Shown here: positions 1 to 5,256 of the stretch, piece by piece
How positions within the stretch are numbered: position 1 is the stretch's first letter
Layout of the letters: the number at the start of each line of letters is the position of its first letter
Origin: Cyanobacteria bacterium HKST-UBA02
GTDB taxonomy: Bacteria > Cyanobacteriota > Vampirovibrionia > Obscuribacterales > Obscuribacteraceae
Direction: 5' to 3'
NCBI GenBank assembly: GCA_020431945.1
Contig: JAGQHH010000528.1
Location: forward strand, 1-5,256
Length of the DNA: 5,256 nt
The notes under the pieces: model-generated
Told to the model about the DNA's origin: nothing
The model's database searches: none
Seen by the model: only the letters and a program-made list of their open reading frames with translations
Program-made: the position numbers and the translations under genes

Positions 1-1914
1 GGAGGGCACCGGCAGCTCGATCCTGTCTCCCGGAGCGACGTTATGACGGAGAGCGAAACTTTCCGATACGATCGCTTTCGGGCCCGAGAGAAGGGCGCAA
101 ACTTCACCGCTGGGTCTCCCTGAGACGAAGCTGAGATTGCCGAAACGACCGACCACATCGAAGCGAGCACCACCAAGGATCGCCGGTCTGCCGCGGTAGA
201 GCACCGGTGACTCGGCCCAGGGCTCCACGGCCCGGACACCGTCGACTTGCGCCAGAGCCCTCTCGAGAGCAGGAGGGAAGCCGGCGCTGTGACTGCCACC
301 ATCCCTGGCAGCCGGACGCATCCAGAGATCCGCCACCAGGGTCTGCCTGGCCCAGTCGGTGACAGTCTCTCGGAAGCTGCCGATCATGATGGCCAGGGAG
401 ATCATCATGGCGATGCCAACCGCCAGGGTAGCCACCGCCACCGATGTCCGGCCGATGGTGCGCCTCAGGGTGAGGGCTGCCAGCTTTCCTTCGATTCCGA
501 GAACAGAGTCGAGGCCCGAGGCGACGACCGGCAACAGGAGCTTCAAGAGAAGTGGCAGAGCCAGGGCAAGGGCGAAAACATAGAGCAGAGCAGCCAGATA
601 GCCCCAGAGAGGAAAGCCGTCCACCGGCGGCTGCCCCGATAGAAGCCAACCGCAAACACAGAGAAAGATAGAACACAGGAAAAGAGGCAAGGAGAATCGA
701 TCGATACCTTCCTCGTTCGACAGCCTTCGGGTGGCCGAGATCGGCTCCACAAGAGAACCTTCCAGGGCCGGAGGCAGTGCCGCCACCACGGTCAGGATCA
801 CCCCAGTAAGCACGGCAAGAATAACGAGCCGATAGTCCAGGGCGACACTTTCGAGCGGGATGTTGAAATAGAGACGCTGATAAGTATCCGCCACCGCAGC
901 CAGTGACCAGTCCGCGAGCAGAATACCGAAGCCGGCTCCGATAACCGAGCCGGCAAGCCCGATGAGAGCCGCCTCCCCGCACAGAAGCAGGACGACGCTG
1001 CGCCGCCTCAAACCCATGGCCCTGAGAGTGCCGATCTCGACCCGCCGGCGGATCACAGCAATGGCGATGGTGTTGTAGATGAGAAACATTCCGACGATGA
1101 GGGCTATGAAAGTGAGGGCCCAGAGGTTGTACTCGAAAGACCTGGTCATTTTCTCGATGGCCCTGGTCCTGCTGCCGGGAGGCTCGGCGGCAAGCCCTGC
1201 CGGCAATTCCCGATTGAGCTTTTCTCTGATCGGCTCGAGGCTTTCTGAAGGGAGGATGATCTCGACCCGAGAAATCTTGCCCCTCGCACCGAGGATCTCC
1301 TGGGCAAGAGGAACATCGCATACGATTAAACGCCCCGAATAAGCGTCTCCCAGACCGGTCGGCTCCAGAATGCCTGTAACCGGCACGGACACAGTGCGGT
1401 CGTCGACACTCAGAGTCAACTCTGTACCCGGGGAAAGCCCCTCCTCCGAGGCGATTTTCTTACCCAGCAGAACTCCCGAGAGATTCGCGAGAGAGCGGTT
1501 CTCTTTCTCGGCCCCGGTGGCGAAAGAGAAGAACTCGCCATCAGCAAGCATATCGATTCCTATGAGCTGGACTACCTCGGACGATTCGGTCTCCTTGCTG
1601 CTTTCGCCGATGCAAACATCGGCGCTCAGCACCGCCGCATATTTTCCTCCGGCCATCCAGAGCCAAGTGAGATCCTCGAGAACATTTTCGTCTATATACC
1701 TTCCGGCCACCGGCGATATCTCGAGATTGGCCCGCCCGGCAACGCTGTCCACCGAATGGCGGAAGCTATTGAGGGCGGTGCCGTTCGCCAGACTGATGGC
1801 GAGAAAGACCGCGATTCCCAGGGCAATACCACCTGTGGTGATGAGCGTCCGTGCCCGGTTTATCAGGCAATCTCTGAGGACGAATGTCTTGAAAAGAGAG
1901 AGGATGGAAAACAC
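1..1914 (-). CDS. FtsX-family ABC transporter permease, large two-module type (3' end outside window)
   Basis: Inner-membrane permease expected to pair with the ATPase encoded just upstream. The frame is open for 638 codons from a GTG at 1914-1912 to base 1, with no stop. Residues 24-47 form a first membrane helix (GIALGIAVFLAISL) preceded by an Arg-containing cytoplasmic start. About 48-262 is a soluble extracytoplasmic domain of the MacB-periplasmic-core kind. Helices follow near 264-288, 308-336 and 363-383; this block carries the FtsX signature RRRVEIGTLRAMGLRRRSV (about 288-306). Two further hydrophobic stretches (about 408-425 and 439-465) act as a linker, and a seventh helix (about 492-513, AVGIAMMISLAIMIGSF) opens a second extracytoplasmic domain still running at the edge. 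This order suggests a duplicated FtsX module, so roughly 200 residues including the last three helices are probably missing. Such permeases transmit ATPase motion to periplasmic or surface partners. The substrate is not deducible. Confidence 0.93.
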   Translation of the reverse strand, partial: MFSILSLFKTFVLRDCLINRARTLITTGGIALGIAVFLAISLANGTALNSFRHSVDSVAGRANLEISPVAGRYIDENVLEDLTWLWMAGGKYAAVLSADVCIGESSKETESSEVVQLIGIDMLADGEFFSFATGAEKENRSLANLSGVLLGKKIASEEGLSPGTELTLSVDDRTVSVPVTGILEPTGLGDAYSGRLIVCDVPLAQEILGARGKISRVEIILPSESLEPIREKLNRELPAGLAAEPPGSRTRAIEKMTRSFEYNLWALTFIALIVGMFLIYNTIAIAVIRRRVEIGTLRAMGLRRRSVVLLLCGEAALIGLAGSVIGAGFGILLADWSLAAVADTYQRLYFNIPLESVALDYRLVILAVLTGVILTVVAALPPALEGSLVEPISATRRLSNEEGIDRFSLPLFLCSIFLCVCGWLLSGQPPVDGFPLWGYLAALLYVFALALALPLLLKLLLPVVASGLDSVLGIEGKLAALTLRRTIGRTSVAVATLAVGIAMMISLAIMIGSFRETVTDWARQTLVADLWMRPAARDGGSHSAGFPPALERALAQVDGVRAVEPWAESPVLYRGRPAILGGARFDVVGRFGNLSFVSGRPSGEVCALLSGPKAIVSESFALRHNVAPGDRIELPVPS

Positions 1915-2588
1915 TATTGCGGACCCGCGATCCTCCCGTCATAGAGCTCCACCACCTTGCCGGCACGGGCTGCCGCTTCCGGGCTGTGAGTGGCCATCAC
2001 TATGGTGAGTTCGATGTCCCGATTGAGGGACTCGAGCAAGTCGAGGACGATCTTGCCGTTGACACTGTCCAGATTACCGGTGGGCTCGTCGGCCAGCAAG
2101 AGCCTGGGCTCGTGCACCACAGCCCTGGCCACCGCCGTGCGCTGCATCTCGCCGCCAGAAAGAGTGGCAGGCAAGAAGCTCCGGCGGTCGGTCAGACCGA
2201 CCCGCTCGAGAATCGCAGCGGTGCGCTCTTTTACCAGGCGCCGGTGGACACCATTGAGGATAAGCGGCAGAGAGACATTCTCCTCGACCGTCAGGGTCGG
2301 AAGCAGATTGAAGAACTGGAAGACGAATCCCACCGACTGCCGGCGCCAATCGGTGAGCTCTCGCTCGCTGAGACTCGAGACAGACAGGCCGGCTATCTCG
2401 ATGGTACCGCCGGTGGCCCGATCCACGCAGCCGATGAGATTGAGAAGAGTGCTCTTGCCGCAGCCTGAAGGACCCAGAAGAGCGATAAAATCACCCCGGG
2501 AGAACTCCAGGCTGACCCGGTCCAGGGCCTCCACCCGCCTCTGGGTATAGCTTTTCGATACGTCTTGAAGTCTTACGATAGTGCTCAT
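1914..2588 (-). CDS. ABC transporter ATP-binding protein, MacB/LolD/FtsE class
   Basis: Cytoplasmic ATPase that should power the adjacent FtsX-type permease. With the ATG at 2588-2586 it is 224 residues, the usual size for stand-alone ATPases of this class. All NBD motifs are intact: Walker A GPSGCGKST (39-47), Q-loop glutamine 91 in FVFQFFNLLPTLT, signature LSGGEMQR (143-150), Walker B LLLADEP (163-169) with catalytic Glu168, D-loop NLD (172-174) and H-loop His201 in MATHSPE. The phrases FQFFNLLPTLTVEENV and DEPTGNLDS are characteristic of the MacB/LolD branch. An in-frame ATG at 2651 would add 21 residues, but these have no family counterpart, no Shine-Dalgarno, and would place the TATAAT inside the gene; MSTIVRLQDVSKSY is the natural N-terminus. 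The TAG stop (1916-1914) overlaps the permease GTG by one base, implying translational coupling. Exported substrate unknown. Confidence 0.96.
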   Translation of the reverse strand: MSTIVRLQDVSKSYTQRRVEALDRVSLEFSRGDFIALLGPSGCGKSTLLNLIGCVDRATGGTIEIAGLSVSSLSERELTDWRRQSVGFVFQFFNLLPTLTVEENVSLPLILNGVHRRLVKERTAAILERVGLTDRRSFLPATLSGGEMQRTAVARAVVHEPRLLLADEPTGNLDSVNGKIVLDLLESLNRDIELTIVMATHSPEAAARAGKVVELYDGRIAGPQ

Positions 2589-2625
2589 CAGGTAAATTAT
2601 AGTAGGAGCTTGAAATAGGGGCCAA
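2588..2625 (-). promoter_or_regulatory. Predicted promoter of the ABC operon, probably leaderless
   Basis: Read leftward, a perfect TATAAT -10 box lies at 2601-2596. A 4/6 match to the -35 box, TTGGCC, lies at 2625-2620, an 18-bp spacer away. The expected transcription start, 6-8 bases downstream of the -10 box, falls at or within a base or two of the ATPase ATG at 2588. No Shine-Dalgarno precedes this ATG; the bases between are TTTACCTG. Together this predicts a leaderless mRNA. The -10 match is directly seen; the leaderless transcript is inferred. Confidence 0.6.
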
Positions 2626-2638
2626 AATCCCCTATCTT
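2610..2638 (+). promoter_or_regulatory. Candidate sigma70-like promoter for the helicase gene
   Basis: TTGAAA at 2610-2615 matches the -35 consensus at 5 of 6 bases. Exactly 17 bp later, TATCTT at 2633-2638 matches the -10 consensus at 4 of 6. Transcription would start near 2645, leaving an approximately 28-base leader before the TTG at 2673. The candidate overlaps the -35 element of the leftward promoter, so polymerase binding at the two would be mutually exclusive. The -10 is weak, and in an organism with different sigma preferences this could be chance. Confidence 0.4.
2615..2635. repeat. Perfect 7-bp inverted repeat, candidate operator between divergent promoters
   Basis: ATAGGGG (2615-2621) and CCCCTAT (2629-2635) are perfect reverse complements separated by CCAAAAT. 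The dyad covers the -35 element of the leftward promoter and almost all of the -35/-10 spacer of the rightward one. With predicted starts near 2589 and 2645, neither transcript would include it. A DNA-level role such as binding a dimeric repressor is therefore more likely than an RNA hairpin or terminator; no T-run follows either arm. The centre-to-centre spacing of the arms is 14 bp, a little longer than one helical turn. Confidence 0.5.
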
Positions 2639-2672
2639 TGAATAAGGTCAACGACTAGAAAGTAGTTCAGGT

Positions 2673-2675
2673 TTG
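2673..2675 (+). other. Chosen TTG start of the helicase, with alternative TTG at 2754
   Basis: The open frame contains no ATG or GTG before the Walker A motif. TTG at 2673 gives MSQLAASRSP and keeps everything upstream of the Q-like motif. TTG at 2754 gives MNFKYELRRYQ, placing the start about ten residues before the conserved tyrosine-glutamine pair, which is also natural for this family. Neither has a strong Shine-Dalgarno: a weak GAAAG (2658-2662) lies 10 bases before the first, and GAGAG (2736-2740) lies 13 bases before the second. The 26 codons between have GC at the third position in about 58% of cases, which does not decide the matter. Confidence 0.45.
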
Positions 2676-5256
2676 AGCCAGCTCGCAGCTTCGCGTTCGC
2701 CTCTTCAAGACGGGACAATCCAGAGCGCAGCCGATGAGAGCGCACTCTCGAGATTGAATTTCAAATACGAACTGCGTCGTTACCAGAAAGAAATCATCGA
2801 AATAGTCAACCAGAAAATCAGCTCCGGTAAAAGAGAGGTGCATATAGTGGCGCCCCCCGGCGCCGGCAAGACCATCATCGGTCTGCAGATAGTCAGCCAC
2901 TTGAAAGCACCGAGCCTCATTCTTTCGCCCAATACCACTATTCAGGCGCAGTGGTCGCAGAAAATCAACCACTTTCTGCCTGAAACCGGCGAGCCTCTGG
3001 ATCCCGTCGCGGTGATCGGCACTCATGAGGACAGACCTCTCAAGCCGATAACCGTTCTCACCTATCAGGTTCTCTCCACCCCCGGGCGCGAGCAGGAATA
3101 TCTCGAACAACTCGGACGCAAAGAATGGGTGAACGAGCTCAGGAAAAACCGGGGCATCAGCCATGGTGACGCCGAGCTCAGGCTTCTGGAGATCCTGCAG
3201 AACAACCCCACCGCCTACCGCCGGGAACTCTCGAGACATATCAGCAGGCTCCGCAAAAAGCTGTCGGATGTCCTGGACATAAACGAAGTCCTTCATAAGA
3301 ACGCCATCAACCTGATCCAGACTCTCAGGCGTCAGGGCGTCAAGACGGTGATTTTCGACGAATGCCACCACCTCACCGACTACTGGGCGGCGATCATGCA
3401 TCATCTTGTCGCCATGCTGGACGATCCCGTAGTCGTAGCCCTGACCGGCACTCCACCGGAAGGCAAGAGCGCCAGCCAGGCGCACCGCTATTCGAGTCTC
3501 GTGGGCGAGATCGATTATCGGGTACCGACACCGGCCCTGGTGAGGGAGGGCGGTCTCGCCCCCTATCAGGATCTGGTCTATTTCACCCGCCCCCTGCCCG
3601 GGGAGCTCGAGTTTCTGGCTTCCCAGCACCAGGGCTTCCACGAGCTGGTGGACGAGCTCATCGGCAAGCGTGACGAGCTCACCGAATACAGGGTCGAGTC
3701 GGTCGATACTCCGGAGAGCAAGCCGGAAAGCAAGCAGGGCTTATTTCTCCCCGACCGAGGCCTGGACAAGACCCCGGATAAGCTCCTCACCCGCTACGAG
3801 GTCAAAGACCAGAACGACAAGTTCTCGCCTCTTCTCAGCCATATATTCAATCGTCTTCTCAGCGTGGCCAGGGATGAGACCTGGCTGGAGTTCGCCGCCA
3901 AGCGTCCCCAGCTCGCCTCGGCCATGTGCCGGACCATGTGGAGTTTCCGCTTACCTGTCCCGCGTAATGTCAGCCGCTCCGAGACCGTGGTCATGCCCCC
4001 CACCATCGATGACTGGATGGCGGTCATCGAAGACTATGCCTCTACTGTCCTCAAACTGAGCTCCTCCCGTAAAGACCATGCTCTCTATAACCGCATCCGC
4101 TCCGTTTCCAGAAAGCTGGGCTACGGCATCACCGAGCGCGGCCTCCGCCGTCAGGCCTCGCCCAGCGACCGGGTCCTGGCATTCAGTGAAAGCAAGGGTC
4201 AGGCTGTTTGCGATATCCTCTCGGTGGAATTCCGGAGCCTGCAGGAATCGCTCCGGGCGATTGTGGTGACCGATTTCGAGTCCATGTCCGCCACCGGTCT
4301 CAAATCGGTGCAGGGGGTCCTCTCCGATGACGCCGGCGGCGCCATCGCCGTCCTCAGAGCGATCCTGGACTCGCCGGTTTCGGCATCCATCAATCCCTGC
4401 CTGGTCACCGGCTCGCTTCTGATCACCGACAAGCGCATCACTTCCCGCTTTGTGTCAGCAGCCACCAAGATCCTCAGAAAGAAAGGCTTCCGCATCAATC
4501 TCGAGGTCTATGAGACCGAGGGCGAGCCCTTCAGCCGCATCACCGCAAATAGTACCAGCTGGGAGCCCAGACTCTATGTCCGCCTGGCCACCGAGCTCTT
4601 CGAAGCCGGAATCAGCAAATGCCTGATCGGCACCCGGGGGCTTTTCGGTGAGGGCTGGGACAGCCAGGACCTCAATACGCTCATCGACCTCACCACCGCC
4701 ACCGCTCCGGTGACTGTCAAGCAGCTCCGGGGGCGCAGCATCAGGATCAAAGAAGGCGACGAGAAAGCCAGACGCAAAGTCGCCAACAACTGGGATGTGG
4801 TCTGTATCGCTCCCGAGCTCGAGAAGGGACTGAACGACTACAAGCGTTTCGTCAAAAAACACTCCCAGTTTTTCGGAATTTCAGACGATGGGCAGATCGA
4901 GAAGGGTGTCGGTCATGTCCACCCCTCTTTCTCCGATATGACCCCCAGCGAAATCTTCAACCATGCCGAGCAACTCAACGAGGAGATGATCGAGCGCGCC
5001 CTGAGCCGCGAGGAGATCTACGGGCTCTGGAAGGTCGGGCACGCTTACCGGAACCGCACGGTGGATTGCCTGGAGGTCAGCAATCTCGACACCCAGTCGA
5101 TTATCGCGCCTTTTCTCAGACACAATCTCAGCCAGGCGGAGCATGCCGCCGAGTTGCGCCGGAACCTCTTCCACATATGGGCGGAGACCCTGGTATTCGG
5201 CGGCTTTCTCGCCCTGGCCAGCTATCTCGCCCTGAACGGGAGCCGCGCCGGCATGG
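2673..5256 (+). CDS. Superfamily 2 DECH-box helicase, large uncharacterised family (3' end outside window)
   Basis: ATP-dependent nucleic-acid helicase/translocase related to the broad SSL2/type I restriction-like group (COG1061-like). The frame has no stop from 2646 to the window edge, giving at least 861 residues from the TTG at 2673. Lobe 1: Q-like motif LRRYQKEI (34-41), Walker A APPGAGKT (60-67), motif Ia SLILSPNTTIQAQW (81-94), motif Ib-like TVLTYQVLST (127-136), motif II DECHH (229-233), motif III ALTGTPP (256-262). Lobe 2: RVLAFSESKG (500-509), CLVTGS (576-581), motif V GTRGLFGEGWDSQ (653-665), motif VI QLRGRSIRI (684-692) with the arginine finger. A charged helical insertion fills about 137-224, and about 238 residues separate motif III from lobe 2. 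The extension after motif VI includes KHSQFFG and GHVHPSFSDMTP (about 740-757). A hydrophobic stretch at about 839-855 may be a membrane helix. I recall similar proteins in Actinobacteria annotated only as helicase; role unknown. Confidence 0.93.
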   Translation, partial: MSQLAASRSPLQDGTIQSAADESALSRLNFKYELRRYQKEIIEIVNQKISSGKREVHIVAPPGAGKTIIGLQIVSHLKAPSLILSPNTTIQAQWSQKINHFLPETGEPLDPVAVIGTHEDRPLKPITVLTYQVLSTPGREQEYLEQLGRKEWVNELRKNRGISHGDAELRLLEILQNNPTAYRRELSRHISRLRKKLSDVLDINEVLHKNAINLIQTLRRQGVKTVIFDECHHLTDYWAAIMHHLVAMLDDPVVVALTGTPPEGKSASQAHRYSSLVGEIDYRVPTPALVREGGLAPYQDLVYFTRPLPGELEFLASQHQGFHELVDELIGKRDELTEYRVESVDTPESKPESKQGLFLPDRGLDKTPDKLLTRYEVKDQNDKFSPLLSHIFNRLLSVARDETWLEFAAKRPQLASAMCRTMWSFRLPVPRNVSRSETVVMPPTIDDWMAVIEDYASTVLKLSSSRKDHALYNRIRSVSRKLGYGITERGLRRQASPSDRVLAFSESKGQAVCDILSVEFRSLQESLRAIVVTDFESMSATGLKSVQGVLSDDAGGAIAVLRAILDSPVSASINPCLVTGSLLITDKRITSRFVSAATKILRKKGFRINLEVYETEGEPFSRITANSTSWEPRLYVRLATELFEAGISKCLIGTRGLFGEGWDSQDLNTLIDLTTATAPVTVKQLRGRSIRIKEGDEKARRKVANNWDVVCIAPELEKGLNDYKRFVKKHSQFFGISDDGQIEKGVGHVHPSFSDMTPSEIFNHAEQLNEEMIERALSREEIYGLWKVGHAYRNRTVDCLEVSNLDTQSIIAPFLRHNLSQAEHAAELRRNLFHIWAETLVFGGFLALASYLALNGSRAGM

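Noticed and set aside
104..1321. A 405-codon minus-strand open frame overlapping the permease
   Set aside because: It lies one frame off the permease, is very rich in Arg, Gly, Ser and Pro with no recognisable domain, and has no independent start signal. The permease frame over the same bases shows membrane helices and the FtsX signature.
1370..2008. A 212-codon plus-strand open frame across the permease/ATPase junction
   Set aside because: It is Ser/Arg-rich with no domain, and is antisense to two well-supported genes.
2426..2739. The 14-bp sequence CGCAGCCGATGAGA occurs at 2426-2439 and again at 2726-2739
   Set aside because: One copy is inside the ATPase gene opposite its Walker A/Walker-proximal coding region and the other is in the helicase N-terminus. 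The flanks do not match and there is no third copy, so chance is the simplest explanation.
2736..2749. Short hairpin GAGAG-CGCA-CTCTC near the helicase start
   Set aside because: The stem is only five base pairs, there is no T-run, and it is probably inside the coding sequence. At most it could modestly affect use of the TTG at 2754.
2667..3641. A 324-codon minus-strand open frame opposite the helicase
   Set aside because: It is antisense to helicase motifs Ia, II and III and has no recognisable family motif. Its 3' end would run into the divergent promoter region. GC-rich coding DNA readily gives long antisense frames.
4455..5174. Acidic minus-strand open frames (4455-4862 and 4881-5174) opposite the helicase C-terminal half
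   Set aside because: Both are mirror images of the helicase coding sequence containing motifs V and VI. They show no ribosome binding site or domain of their own.
1..5256. Many CTCGAG and GAGCTC hexamers
   Set aside because: They follow from frequent CTC and GAG codons in GC-rich genes on both strands. They are not regularly spaced and are not a repeat family.

Overview
The window holds three genes in two divergent units on bacterial DNA that is roughly 60% GC by eye. Use of GTG and probably TTG starts, plus a promoter that appears to give a leaderless mRNA, would suit an actinobacterium or another GC-rich lineage. The helicase also resembles proteins I remember mainly from Actinobacteria, but that is recollection, not a search. 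Nothing in the window fixes the taxonomy. No tRNA, rRNA, IS element, CRISPR array or integrase is visible.

Left half (1-2588, minus strand): an ABC export-type operon. A 224-aa MacB/LolD-type ATPase (1914-2588) is followed, with a one-base stop/start overlap, by a large FtsX-type permease (1914 down to base 1) that runs off the left edge. At least 638 residues of the permease are present. Together they should form one inner-membrane ABC complex of the mechanotransmission/lipoprotein- or peptide-export class. The substrate cannot be read from the sequence.

Middle (2589-2672): an 84-bp divergent intergenic region. It contains a perfect TATAAT facing left immediately before the ATPase ATG, a candidate sigma70-like promoter facing right, and a perfect 7-bp inverted repeat (spacer 7) overlapping core elements of both. 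This looks like a shared operator.

Right half (2673-5256, plus strand): one very long open frame, at least 861 codons and still open at the window edge. It encodes a superfamily 2 helicase with a DECH box and all the main helicase motifs, a helical insertion between motifs Ia and II, a long section between the two RecA lobes, a conserved-looking C-terminal extension, and a hydrophobic stretch near the right edge that may be a membrane helix. Its function is unknown. It is the most interesting item here, and its downstream neighbours, which would help most, lie outside the window.
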